Origin: Bradyrhizobium sp. sGM-13
GTDB lineage: Bacteria; Pseudomonadota; Alphaproteobacteria; Rhizobiales; Xanthobacteraceae
Length of the DNA stretch: 51,910 nt
NCBI RefSeq assembly: GCF_018398875.1
Contig: NZ_JAGWDK010000036.1
Coordinates: forward strand, 1 to 51,910
Reading direction: 5' to 3'
The position numbers and the translations under genes are program-made. The first letter of the stretch is position 1, and each line of letters begins with the position of its first letter. A model generated the notes under the pieces. The model worked only from the letters and a program-made list of their open reading frames with translations, was not told where the DNA came from and did not search any database. This document shows positions 18,001 to 26,096 of this stretch, piece by piece.

Positions 18001-20201
18001 GTGAGCCAGTTGAAGCGGTTCTCTGGGACGTTCTCGGCCCTGTTGGTAGTTGCGCGGCGTACCTACTAGTTGCCGTAGATGTTTTGCTATCCCATTTCCC
18101 GGCGACGCGATCGGCCTTGGTGCCCTTCCTCGCCAGCCCCGAGCTTCTTGCCATCGAACGGCAGCGCCGGGCCCTTGATGGAACAGGTCGCGGGGGCTTC
18201 GTGATAGGCGACGAGCCCTCTGGGACCGTGACGCTTGCGGACTTGCAGGCCAAGCCGTCGCGCAATGCATCGCTTGAGGACGTGCTACAATACTTCATCT
18301 CCACCGATATCGAGGCGCAGAAGTTGAGAGATCGTTTACGTGCCGCAGTCGAACTGCTTGAGCCGTATGATGAACACGCTGATTTCGCTACGCCGGAGTT
18401 CATGGGGCGCTACGCGCAGAACGTTCTGAATATCGAGAATTGGGAGAAGGTTGAAGGAGGCTATATTTATCGATCGCCATCGGTTGAAGCCGCGCACCTT
18501 GAGGGGCTCAATGCTCGCCGAGTGCGCCTAGTACGCGAAAGCGAGATGGAAGCACGCATTGGGCTTGCTATCGATGGCACGGAGCATGCGACGCCAGAGA
18601 CGGCGCGGGACGCCGTCGAGCATGCCAGCGGCATGCTGCCGGACGGTAGTGATACTGACTCATTGAAGTCCCGATCGACCCGATTGATCGCAACCGCGCT
18701 TCTTGTCGCTCGTGATGGCGCCGATGACCTTCTTGATGCACATGAGGTATGGGTACGGGAAGTCATCAGACTGTCGCTAGCGGAGGAAGCTGACCGCTAT
18801 TCCGGCTCCCGCAAGAACCTGCGTTATAACCGCCCGGCGCTCGGGACCCTCGCACTCCTCAATCTCTGGCGCAGGCGAAATCTAAAAGCAGATCGCGACG
18901 CGTTGGTCTCGATTGCCACGCGCAGAGATGGAGCTGCAGTGCCGGCATTTACCGCAGCAGTTTCCATGATTGTGGGCAAGGATGCTAGGCTGCTAAAGGC
19001 AGCAATGCGCACGGCGTTGACTGGATGCGTCCGGCGCTGGCATCCCTACGATGAGGACGAGACCGTGCAGCAGCGCTTCGAGAAGGAGCGTGAGGCAACC
19101 GCAAGAGCAGCCGTAGCTGCAGAGATCGATTGGCTTGACGGTGGCGTGGAGCCGGCGTGGCCGGCTTTTCCGGACGAGAAACCGGTCTTAAGAAACTCAC
19201 ATCGGATTCGACTTCCCGGAGAAACGGAGCCGGAGATTGACGAGGACTTTGCCGAGGAGATGGTCGACGGCGCCGCAACGATTCATCTCGAAAGCCAGTC
19301 AGCGGCGAAATGGCTTCGGTTGCTCAACGAGCCTGCCGGCAAGAGCGTCGGCTGGGCTGCCGAAATCGTCGGAGCTTACTCCGGCTGGAGCAGCAGAATA
19401 AACGGATCAAGGCTGCCAGCGAACGCCGAGGTGGACCACTTACCCAGCGAATGGAACGCGGAGTTCTATGCGCTGTTCGCCAAGGCGTTGATGGATGCGG
19501 AGCCACAATATTTTGATGGTCTCATTGGGCAGGTCATGAACCTCCCGGACAAGTCCTTCTGTCATGTCGCCGAGACACTCCTGCATGCCGCCGATGTCCT
19601 CTACTTCAACGAAGCATCGCGGGCGCCGCAGTTGCCGGTGGAGCTGCGCACGCGGATAGCGACCCGAGCGATGTTATTGAGGCGTTGGCAATACAACTAT
19701 GCGCCGGGCGACCTGTCGATCGACTACGATACGGGGGGCGTCGTCGCGAAAATCTTCCTTAATACACATGACCCGTTCCTGGGTACGCGCAGCTATCTCG
19801 TACCGGCGGTCGCTGATAGGCTGGACCCGCTACTTGAGCCGATGCGCCCACTCTTGTCAGGTGGGCCAACGAGCTTCGTCGCCCTGTGTACGATGAACAT
19901 GCTGATGGTCACGCCGCGAGCAAGACACTTGGACTTCTTGCTCGCGGCAGTTGAGGCTTGGTTCGACCGATTGCGCTCTGACACCAGCGTTTGGGGTACG
20001 CTCGGGGTCGGTCGGAAGGTCGTCGCGTGGTTCGAGGCCGTCGTGCTTGAGGACCCGGCTCTCTTGGGTCCCGCCCATCCACAGAGAGTGCGCATCGACC
20101 GCGTCCTTGGCCAGCTCGTCGCGGTCGGAATTGCAGAAGCCCACGAGCTTGAAAAGCAGGTTGAGGGCGTCGCGGCGAATATCTCGGAAGGCCGTCCCTA
20201 A
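15078..20201 (+). CDS. Avs-like STAND NTPase with N-terminal nuclease-like domain
   Basis: A 1707-residue protein. Residues 20-160 look like a Cap4/DUF4297-type PD-(D/E)XK nuclease domain: GELGAYYLLAML, then MDDLI (Asp64/Asp65) and EIQSK (Glu80, Gln82, Lys84). A STAND-type NTPase follows, with Walker A GGPGVGKS at 320-327, Walker B SLIVIDSVE with Asp387, and a sensor-like VLTTTRAND near 418. A YHDVLRDWAIGHL segment, common at the end of the NTPase module, lies near 575. The remaining ~1100 residues are mainly helical without known motifs, as expected of a sensor region. Avs proteins detect phage proteins by the C-terminus and activate an N-terminal effector. The role here is inference from architecture. 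No strong ribosome-binding site precedes the ATG. Confidence 0.82.
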   Translation: MAEEKDSARGSSPASRGGAGVYIEGELGAYYLLAMLAGTEARGMPGAKITGVRFQGVDQGFAMDDLILEGVGSGGDALIEIQSKRDITFSPKDATFAEVVAQVARSRSRNVPEDRHLLAVATQRQSKSITGPYQDVLIWARAAESSGDFFERIEAKGIGSDPMRTFVATFKANLLAAGVIDDNDVVWKFIRRFAILVFDFESTAPLARLHALALARQVLADEDVSRAESLWSDLIELSIAIGKVGGSTSRDDLRLKLVERGYRLAGDRDYRSARARLADLARMTLAGIGTTVGGINLSRHQAIAGINEAFDVHRFVQLRGGPGVGKSGVLRLVAERFGREGQLIVLDPVSTPTGGWLGFAQALGVPGPARDFFNDLAASGGSLIVIDSVEMFADLGRQRTVNELLRDAAAIPGFLVLTTTRANDDVGAGDWMAEDVIESFGGVHSVAVGELTDEEVKALSEKAPELRSILAPGHPAGNIARNLYRLSRLLKVPASGEFRTEAALASQWWSTADNSASVSIRAGQRIIANLAEISLAGGSLMELTEDSAARSHLTRSLTLTEVRRDQLGFYHDVLRDWAIGHLIHEDHARLSRVDLTVPASPRVARGIEFAARFALETSSDGSQWLNLLDRLSPAGAHSSWRRHGLLAIVRSEAAKDLLDRASEELLRRGGALFVELVTAIGAVETISTAEFYASMQVVTDKPLPKSLRTNTTGSGYKLLYWVLTHANSIPIQAIDAVVNLIQIQMQLILAMPRLASPTATMLFNWLRQLDVRNATVTIPTDLTAGRLDSDVRRRMVEDLRTMALLLSVHSPDEAKAYLHEIDPERDTYKVKAIRQFSTTLVSAAPAELADLIVNSLIERRGHKSRYGAAGDRAFSYADSDYLPASPAQPPFLNLLLASPEHGLALVRRLVSAAVDSHSDAREAGKNGFTVVFDDGPRFFPWTQTYFWSRDQAREYSAASGLKALEAWGHRRLDSGEPVEAVLWDVLGPVGSCAAYLLVAVDVLLSHFPATRSALVPFLASPELLAIERQRRALDGTGRGGFVIGDEPSGTVTLADLQAKPSRNASLEDVLQYFISTDIEAQKLRDRLRAAVELLEPYDEHADFATPEFMGRYAQNVLNIENWEKVEGGYIYRSPSVEAAHLEGLNARRVRLVRESEMEARIGLAIDGTEHATPETARDAVEHASGMLPDGSDTDSLKSRSTRLIATALLVARDGADDLLDAHEVWVREVIRLSLAEEADRYSGSRKNLRYNRPALGTLALLNLWRRRNLKADRDALVSIATRRDGAAVPAFTAAVSMIVGKDARLLKAAMRTALTGCVRRWHPYDEDETVQQRFEKEREATARAAVAAEIDWLDGGVEPAWPAFPDEKPVLRNSHRIRLPGETEPEIDEDFAEEMVDGAATIHLESQSAAKWLRLLNEPAGKSVGWAAEIVGAYSGWSSRINGSRLPANAEVDHLPSEWNAEFYALFAKALMDAEPQYFDGLIGQVMNLPDKSFCHVAETLLHAADVLYFNEASRAPQLPVELRTRIATRAMLLRRWQYNYAPGDLSIDYDTGGVVAKIFLNTHDPFLGTRSYLVPAVADRLDPLLEPMRPLLSGGPTSFVALCTMNMLMVTPRARHLDFLLAAVEAWFDRLRSDTSVWGTLGVGRKVVAWFEAVVLEDPALLGPAHPQRVRIDRVLGQLVAVGIAEAHELEKQVEGVAANISEGRP

Positions 20202-20313
20202 GCGCACATCAGCAAGAAGGGCGAAATGTTTGGTAGGCGATGCTTCAACTTTAATCAGTCAACTTTATAAACAACAACCTAAGTTTATCATCTTGCATCT
20301 AGGATTGTTGAGG

Positions 20314-20358
20314 GGTCGCGCGTCACCCGCAAGGGGGGCGGCCCTGGAAGGACCCAAA
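20314..20358. repeat. Right copy of the 45-bp direct repeat
   Basis: Direct, imperfect partner of 14851-14895 with five mismatches clustered in the middle. Together they enclose the large NTPase gene with short flanks. Confidence 0.75.
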
Positions 20359-20772
20359 TCGAAAGAACGTTACAGAAAGACGCTGTTCACGAGCAGACAG
20401 AAAGCGATCAAACGAACGATGCCACTATACCACTACACTTCAGTGCTCCCGTGGCCGTGCCGCTAATGCTCTGAACTTCCTTCCGCTTCCGGCGACATAA
20501 GGGACATTGCCGGACTTGTTGCTGGCCCGGTCCCGTCGCGAATACCTCGTTGCGGACCTTCGCGGCCTCAATCGGAACGGCGCGGGCAGGACTTCGTCCG
20601 CTGTCGTTCTGGCGCGACAGGCCAGACTTGCTCGCCACCAATATCACTCCTGATCCGTCCGCGCGATCTTTAGCAGCGCATTCCGAGCTGCTTCACGGTA
20701 TCGAAAGGACGAAATCGGAGGCTCGCACAAATTATAGCAAGAGGGGGCATTAGCCTCCACTGGGCTGATTCA
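20359..20772. other. Stretch without a supported gene
   Basis: Lies between the right repeat and the end of the minus-strand membrane-protein gene. Short open frames on both strands lack ribosome-binding sites and motifs. A Lys/Arg-rich reading next to the repeat (RYRKTLFTSRQKAIKRT) may be the remnant of a small DNA-binding gene. Confidence 0.35.
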
Positions 20773-21345
20773 TCACCCCATTAGGAGTATCGCGGCCGTA
20801 GCAAGGGACAAGCTGCCGAAGACCTGCAGCATCAGAAATGCCGCAAGAAACAGCAATTTTGCCAAGGCCTGTGAAGACCTCGTCCACACAAGATCCTTGT
20901 CGTAGGCAGCACCTTCAAAGAGTTGCTGAATCGTTTTGGGGCCTTGCTTCTTCGCTAACGCGGCGCGCGCATTGGAGGTGAGGGATAAGCCACCGATGAC
21001 CTTGGTGCTACGAGTCCTACGGGCATCCACTGCTATTATGGCCGTGAACATCTGCGTCTGAATTAGCCAAACGTATAGGAATAGCCCGATGACTGTCGCC
21101 ACGCCGCAAATGATCAATAGGGACAGCAACCAGTCGATGTCGCGTCGCCCCCTGGTCAAGACGAAGATCACCACGATGAACACCGCAGCCAGGAGTCCAG
21201 CGACCTTCGCAGGTGCTCGAGGAATATCCTCCTCCACAGGCTCCCATCGCTCCCGACCTTTGAATGCGAGGGTTATCGCCCCCCCGGCCGCAATGATCAC
21301 ACCAGCCGTACCAACAACTTGGCCCAAAACGGCATAGTCACTCAT
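20773..21345 (-). CDS. Four-helix membrane protein of unknown function
   Basis: A 190-residue protein with predicted membrane helices at about 6-27, 48-64, 72-95 and 162-188. Between helices 3 and 4 lies a 65-residue soluble loop containing SLTSNARAALAKKQG and YDKDLVWTRSSQALAK. Its ATG overlaps the TGA of the upstream gene (ATGA, 21342-21345), so the two are translationally coupled. The operon converges on the Avs-like gene. Membrane effectors are common in abortive-infection systems, and that is one possibility, but no family was recognised. Confidence 0.72.
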   Translation of the reverse strand: MSDYAVLGQVVGTAGVIIAAGGAITLAFKGRERWEPVEEDIPRAPAKVAGLLAAVFIVVIFVLTRGRRDIDWLLSLLIICGVATVIGLFLYVWLIQTQMFTAIIAVDARRTRSTKVIGGLSLTSNARAALAKKQGPKTIQQLFEGAAYDKDLVWTRSSQALAKLLFLAAFLMLQVFGSLSLATAAILLMG

Positions 21346-22154
21346 GGCCGCACCATGTGGATGATGTTATTGGGTGGGATTTCATAGGGCACCGTGTCGT
21401 CCAAGACGAGAGGACGGTTCGGTCCATCGGCACCAAAGATGTATTTACCCGGCGGCAAGTAGCCACTAACGGGTGTAGACAACGAGTTGCCGAACACACG
21501 ACGGACGTCCGGGAAATAGGCTTTTGCGGCAATGATTCTAAGGCCCGTTTGAAGGTTATGGACGGTAACGTCCAAACCGGGAACTTCAGGGACTCCGCAG
21601 CGTAAATTCTCTCCACCACTGAGTACGCGCAATCCCATGGCCGCATCCACGCGCACTCGTAAGAAGTCGACCAGCAGGGCCGCAAAGGATCGGCGTGCCT
21701 GGGGTACAGGCATCGTGGTGAGGAGCATCTCAGTTTTGGCAAATGCGCCCGGTGCTTCTCGGGCGAAACCGACAATATCGGCTGGAGACGCAAATGATCG
21801 GCGCTCCTCAGGCACAGAATTGGGAAGATCGAGCGGCGCCCATCCAATCGCCGAAATATGCACCATTGGATAAGGCATCTGCATTGACATCAACACACTC
21901 GCTGCAGAATGAAAATCCTGAACTGATGTTGCGATGTCGGCAGCGGCAAGTGGGGTAGGAATCTCTGTTAGATCGAGCCGCCCCGTCTCGGCAGCTTTGT
22001 TCGCGACTTTCTCAAGCACCGAGCGACTTACGGGTTCTTCCTTGTGGTGCCTCTTACTTTCGACCTCGACGTCATTCTCGGCTTTGGAGTCATTGTTTCC
22101 GCTGCGCATCTTAACGCGTGTTCGACCAACTTCATTGCTGACGGTATCAGGCAT
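21342..22154 (-). CDS. Hypothetical protein coupled to a membrane protein
   Basis: A 270-residue protein. The first 50 residues are charged and probably disordered (SKRHHKEEP), and the middle is mixed alpha/beta. The C-terminal 100 residues look mainly beta, with GLDVTVHNLQTGLRI, then GYLPPGKYIFGADGPN and YEIPPNNIIHMV, suggesting a carbohydrate- or ligand-binding sandwich. First gene of a two-gene operon with the four-helix membrane protein. The repeated Pro-Pro-Gly and Gly-Ala-Asp-Gly turns are the most distinctive features. No family recognised; function unknown. Confidence 0.65.
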   Translation of the reverse strand: MPDTVSNEVGRTRVKMRSGNNDSKAENDVEVESKRHHKEEPVSRSVLEKVANKAAETGRLDLTEIPTPLAAADIATSVQDFHSAASVLMSMQMPYPMVHISAIGWAPLDLPNSVPEERRSFASPADIVGFAREAPGAFAKTEMLLTTMPVPQARRSFAALLVDFLRVRVDAAMGLRVLSGGENLRCGVPEVPGLDVTVHNLQTGLRIIAAKAYFPDVRRVFGNSLSTPVSGYLPPGKYIFGADGPNRPLVLDDTVPYEIPPNNIIHMVRP

Positions 22155-22799
22155 GCCAGCTTCCTCCCGATTGCCCAGTTGTCACCGAGTGGTCGAGGAA
22201 TGTTAATCTTACACCGCTTACCACCCAGGGTTAAGTGAAATAGTGTCCGGCCTGGTCATCGTGTGAGCGCGTCGCCGACTTGTTCTGTCGGGATCGCACC
22301 AGAGCGGACGGCGCCCTGTTCGCTGACAACAACCGAAATCAGGTCGATTCCCGATTCCCCGGACCGGGCTAATCGCTTAGAATTGAAAAACTCGATCCCC
22401 GGCTTGTTACCGCTCGCCCAAGGCGATCGACTGTGGCTGGGGTTGTTGTAGATGGCCCACCGCGTTGGCCTCGAATGAGGGGCAACGGGAACGTGTGAGT
22501 TTGGCCCATCGCGTCATTTCGCTGCGATGCGGAATTTGATCGCTATCTGGGCATAGCGGACTCTCGCGAGCCGTCAGTTCGGTCGATTAATAGGTTCACG
22601 GCCCAGATCGTCAAAGAACGCAGCAATCGTTTTCAGTGCTGGCGAAAATACGTTTGAGAACTTCAGGCGGCCTGCCGTCTCCCGACCGATCTTGACAGGA
22701 TGATCCATTCCGCCGCGTATCTGACCCGTGTCTTATTTGCGAAAACAACTTGCTTGGACCTCGCGGTCTGCAACACCTCTAACAAAAACCTCAACGAAA
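22155..22799. other. Gene-poor stretch before the iteron-like array
   Basis: About 640 bp with no open frame that can be supported. It separates the two-gene operon from the replication block, and presumably contains the operon promoter near its left edge. Nothing else recognised. Confidence 0.4.
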
Positions 22800-22943
22800 G
22801 TGGACAAAGTGGACATTCACCCTAAGGGTCCTGTCCACTCGTCCACTTTGTCCACTCCCCACACCCCTTCGGGGGTGGTGTGGGGGTAGACATTGGACCG
22901 TTGGACAAAGTGGACGAATGTCCAACCCGTCCACTTTGTCCAC
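22800..22943. repeat. Iteron-like array around a GC-rich hairpin, candidate origin
   Basis: Four 15-bp units related to GTGGACAAAGTGGAC lie at 22800-22814 (forward), 22841-22855 (inverted), 22901-22915 (forward, one base different) and 22929-22943 (inverted). They form two inverted pairs. Each unit is itself a repeat of TGGAC, and extra TGGAC half-sites occur between them. In the centre, 22857-22885 folds into a strong hairpin with a TTCG loop. The last unit touches the stop codon of the RepA-like helicase gene. Iterons beside replication genes usually mark an origin. The hairpin could also be a terminator. Confidence 0.65.
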
Positions 22944-24107
22944 TTAGGGCCGAATTGACCAAATCATCGCAATGTTTTGAGAGTGGGCAATGCCGGCGAT
23001 AACATTCTCGTCCTTTGCAGCAGCAAGCGCACGATCGAACGCCTTGTATTTTGCGGAGGTGGTAGTTTCCGGATTTCCAGTGATATACCTAGCCATAAAC
23101 TTGTTCCGGACCTCGGCTACATTTACGGCTTTGACGGTCGAACCTTCGGGGATTCTATAATCCTGCCCGTGGCCCGCCAGCGCCTCATTGAACGCCTCGG
23201 TGAAGTCGCGCGGAATCTTGCTCTTCACCTTAGCTACCACTGCCTGCGGGACGGCTTCTCCGGCACCTTCGAAGAACTCGATATAGCCGGCGGTCATCGG
23301 GTCGCCGTCTTCGTCGAGACCGAGCATATGGCTTCGCACTTCAAATGACCCCAGCGAGCCAGTGCCGCCACGCCGAGATTTGGTCAACGCCAGCGATCGT
23401 TTGGAGCTCTTGCCGGACAAAGGGTCAGTGGCGCCAAGCACCGACAGGATTGCATCGGCCCCAGCACCGTATGCCGAAGCGCCCCGAACGCCGGTCTCGG
23501 CGTTCTTTCCGTGGTGGGCAATCGGCATGACCAGCACGTCGCTGGCGTTGCCAACCCGGGCTAATTCTTTCATCAAGCGAGCCGCTTCGGCGTTGTCGTT
23601 TTCGTCGGTGATATTGAAACACGCCGCGAGGGTGTCGATCACAACCAACCGAAGGTCGATGCCGAATTTATCGGTAGACTCCAAGGATGCCTCGGCAACG
23701 GCATGCTCAAGCCAGGTGATGATGTTGTGCTGCGACAACCCGGCCGGGGGCTCGGTGACAAAGAACGGAATTTCGCCGGCTTGGCCGTCTTGAAACTTCC
23801 CTGCGCGGGCCCCCTCAACCCGCGAGTCAACTTCGCCACCACCCTCGGCAGCAATCCAGAGAACGCCGCCCGAGCGCACGCGGCGTCCTAGAAACGCCCG
23901 GCCGAACACAAGCGACAAACCCAGGTCAACGCCAACGAAAGTCTTGCCCGCCGCATACTGCCCGGAGAGCAGCGCAACCCCGCTAAGCGGAAGCATACGC
24001 TTCACCAGCCATTGCGGCCGTTCCGGCGTAGTCGCTCCGATGGCCCGCAGCGATACGGTGTTGACCGGGCTGGGGTTCGGCGCGGGGAAGATAGTGATTT
24101 TGGCCAT
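22944..24107 (-). CDS. RepA-like replicative helicase / AAA ATPase
   Basis: A 387-residue hexameric-helicase-type ATPase (AAA_25/RepA-like). Walker A is GQYAAGKT at 49-56, followed by GVLWIAAEGGGEVDSR. Walker B is LRLVVIDTLAACF, and PIAHHGKNAETGVRGASAYG is the typical following loop. The N-terminal WLVKRMLPLSGVALLSG is also characteristic. The C-terminal third is less conserved. It follows the primase gene by only 3 bp, so they form one transcription unit. It probably unwinds the element's DNA for autonomous replication. Confidence 0.85.
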   Translation of the reverse strand: MAKITIFPAPNPSPVNTVSLRAIGATTPERPQWLVKRMLPLSGVALLSGQYAAGKTFVGVDLGLSLVFGRAFLGRRVRSGGVLWIAAEGGGEVDSRVEGARAGKFQDGQAGEIPFFVTEPPAGLSQHNIITWLEHAVAEASLESTDKFGIDLRLVVIDTLAACFNITDENDNAEAARLMKELARVGNASDVLVMPIAHHGKNAETGVRGASAYGAGADAILSVLGATDPLSGKSSKRSLALTKSRRGGTGSLGSFEVRSHMLGLDEDGDPMTAGYIEFFEGAGEAVPQAVVAKVKSKIPRDFTEAFNEALAGHGQDYRIPEGSTVKAVNVAEVRNKFMARYITGNPETTTSAKYKAFDRALAAAKDENVIAGIAHSQNIAMIWSIRP

Positions 24108-24110
24108 CGG

Positions 24111-25142
24111 TCAGGCTTTCTTTTTCATCGCGGCCGCAATGATGCGATCCGCGAGCGCCAACGCCTCAGGGTCGACGAGCGTCACCCCAACACGGGGAGC
24201 CAGCCAATCCAGCGCTTCGGACGCGGACACGCGGCGAGCTTCCATGACAACATCAATAGGCGTGTATCCGCGTTCATCTCCGAAATCGCGAATGCCGTCC
24301 GCCTTGAACGATAGGTTCAGAGCGCGCAAATGGAGCGCCCTGCCGGTGCCGGACGCTCGCCATTCGGCTACGGCCTTGAAGCCACCACCGGCGCGACAGC
24401 AGCGCTGCAAGCCGAGATACGGCACCCATGCATGCAAGTTCGCGAGCGCCGCATTGTTCGCCTCGCGAAACAATGATCCCCCGTCAGAACCACCGGCAAG
24501 CGCAACAGTCTCGCCATGCGGCTTATAGCGCCTGTCCGCCTGGGGATCATACCCATACGCCTTCAGCGCTTCACCGATGCGCTCGGCGATGTCGTCCGGC
24601 AACTCGGTCAGTTGATCGAGGGACACGTCAAGAAGCGTGTCGTCCGTCCACCAATAGTAAGGCTCGCCGGTGTCAGGATGGATCGAGGGCGGCAAGACGG
24701 TTTGCTTGCCTTCCGAGAGTAGATCGACAAGGCCGATGCGCTCGGGCGTGCGGAAGTTGCGCGAGCGGATCGCGTCGGTGTTGCCGCGATAGAAGAGCGA
24801 GATGCCCTTGTGGCCCTTCTTTTGCACATTCGATTGCGGCAGCATCGCGAGCAGCGCGACCATCGCGGGCTCGAAGTCGATGTCTATCACAACGACGCCA
24901 CCAAATCCGCAAGCAAGGCCAAGCCCGCCGCCACATCTATCGGCTCGCCGCCCCCAAGCGGCGGTCTTATGAATCGACGCGCGTTCGGTGCAGTAATCCT
25001 GCCATCCCGCCATAGGGTAATCGGTGCCGGGTGCCTTACCCCGCCCCTCAAACGGGGCATTATGCGGCACAATAGGCAACAGCGAGTACCCGTTGCCGTA
25101 CATCGCCAGCGCGGCGCGCTCGAAAGCGGAGGAATCGGACAT
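24111..25142 (-). CDS. Bifunctional DNA primase/polymerase (Prim-Pol)
   Basis: A 343-residue archaeo-eukaryotic-type primase-polymerase. The N-terminal LLPI..GKAP segment and the motif VVVIDIDFEP with Asp87 and Asp89 supply metal ligands, Asp140 (LVDLLSEGKQ) is the likely third acid, and PPSIHPDTGEPYYWW with His155 is the conserved basic motif. The C-terminal 140 residues have a small helical domain. Such proteins prime and copy mobile-element DNA beside a helicase, as here. It follows the next upstream small gene by 3 bp. Confidence 0.87.
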   Translation of the reverse strand: MSDSSAFERAALAMYGNGYSLLPIVPHNAPFEGRGKAPGTDYPMAGWQDYCTERASIHKTAAWGRRADRCGGGLGLACGFGGVVVIDIDFEPAMVALLAMLPQSNVQKKGHKGISLFYRGNTDAIRSRNFRTPERIGLVDLLSEGKQTVLPPSIHPDTGEPYYWWTDDTLLDVSLDQLTELPDDIAERIGEALKAYGYDPQADRRYKPHGETVALAGGSDGGSLFREANNAALANLHAWVPYLGLQRCCRAGGGFKAVAEWRASGTGRALHLRALNLSFKADGIRDFGDERGYTPIDVVMEARRVSASEALDWLAPRVGVTLVDPEALALADRIIAAAMKKKA

Positions 25143-25145
25143 TGC

Positions 25146-25463
25146 TCAGAGCCAGAGCGCCGCGATGTGCTGCCAAAGCGCGCGACTCGGACTCATCCAG
25201 AAGTCGCGAGACGCCGCTTGGATGTCCGCGAGAGAGAGAAGCTGCCTCAACGTCGGTTGCGCGGTGTTGCGGAAGAAGACGCTGCCATCCTCAAACACGC
25301 GCATTTCGTAGTCGCGGCGCGACTGGCGGCGCATGTATTTGTCGAACTGGCGGGCAGCGCCGAGAACGGTGTCGGCGGTGATCGGCGTGTACGCGGGAGA
25401 CGCAATCCATCCCCTATGCGCTTGTGCGCACTTCGAGTCGGGGCTATAAAAATCGGACCTCAT
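25146..25463 (-). CDS. Small hypothetical protein in the replication operon
   Basis: A 105-residue protein. The ATG at 25463 has an AAGGAAA ribosome-binding site; an in-frame ATG 30 bp upstream lacks one. It contains YTPITADTVLGAARQFDKYMRR in parts and ends in a hydrophobic ALWQHIAALWL. The gene stops 3 bp before the primase start, so it is transcribed with it. Function unknown. Confidence 0.65.
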   Translation of the reverse strand: MRSDFYSPDSKCAQAHRGWIASPAYTPITADTVLGAARQFDKYMRRQSRRDYEMRVFEDGSVFFRNTAQPTLRQLLSLADIQAASRDFWMSPSRALWQHIAALWL

Positions 25464-25529
25464 CGGACTTTCCTTTTCGTGTTTTTGCATCACCCGCCGC
25501 CTGCCAGCGCGCGGGTTTTGCTTGTGGGG

Positions 25530-25733
25530 TCATGCGGCGGTCTTGCCGCCGGGCGTGATGCGGTTCGCCTGCATCCACGCCGCGATGTCCTGACGGGAAT
25601 ATTTCGGCGTCCGACCGATCAACGTATACGCAGGGGAACGACCAAGCCGCCGCTCACGACGCGCCCAAGCATGAGACTTACCAACGAACTCGGCGTACTC
25701 AGCTTCCGAAAAAAGAAAATCATCATTGCTCAT
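25530..25733 (-). CDS. AlpA-like winged-helix protein
   Basis: A 67-residue protein: FLFSEAEYAEFVGKSHAW then ARRERRLGRSPAYTLIG and YSRQDIAAWMQANRI. This is the compact winged-helix layout of AlpA/excisionase proteins, with the final helix following the wing. The start at 25733 fits a GAGG 9-10 bp upstream. It sits between the regulatory and replication blocks and may control either. Confidence 0.68.
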   Translation of the reverse strand: MSNDDFLFSEAEYAEFVGKSHAWARRERRLGRSPAYTLIGRTPKYSRQDIAAWMQANRITPGGKTAA

Positions 25734-25921
25734 TTTAGAATGCCTCATTTGTTCGAGTGTTCGGATTTGAGCAGATTTCACCACTCGCTAGGGATCGGTT
25801 GAATCTCTTTTCAAGCGATTTTTGCCCGATCGGGCGCAGCTCAGCCATCACGCGGCGGATACCGCGTGATGGCGATGTTGAGGTTTTGTTGAGAGAAGTT
25901 AATGCCCGTGAAAGCGCTGAC

Positions 25922-26092
25922 TTAGGAGGCCGACAAGGGCGTGTTGGCGTCCAAAAACGCGGCATAGTGCAGGAGGGCGACCGCCGCCAGATGGCCGTCA
26001 GTCGGTCCGAGCGTGGTTTCTTCGGAAGCTTCAAGAACTTCCGCGAGTTCGATCAAATAGGCGGGTTCATCGGTGATGTCAGTCATTGTCAT
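25922..26092 (-). CDS. Small acidic hypothetical protein
   Basis: A 56-residue acidic helical protein (MTMTDITDEPAYLIELAE). The start at 26092, or the second Met at 26086, lies a few bases after the AlpA-like stop at 26097, suggesting coupled expression. No domain recognised. Confidence 0.55.
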   Translation of the reverse strand: MTMTDITDEPAYLIELAEVLEASEETTLGPTDGHLAAVALLHYAAFLDANTPLSAS

Positions 26093-26096
26093 GCAC

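Noticed and set aside
20408..20753. Small open frames on both strands after the Avs-like gene
   Set aside because: No ribosome-binding site, no recognisable sequence, overlapping each other; not supported.
22800..22943. CRISPR array
   Set aside because: Units are 15 bp, alternate in orientation and have unequal spacers. No cas genes are present. Iteron-like repeats fit better.
24810..25802. + strand open frame of 330 codons over the primase operon
   Set aside because: Antisense to the Prim-Pol and the small replication-operon genes, whose minus-strand motifs are clear.
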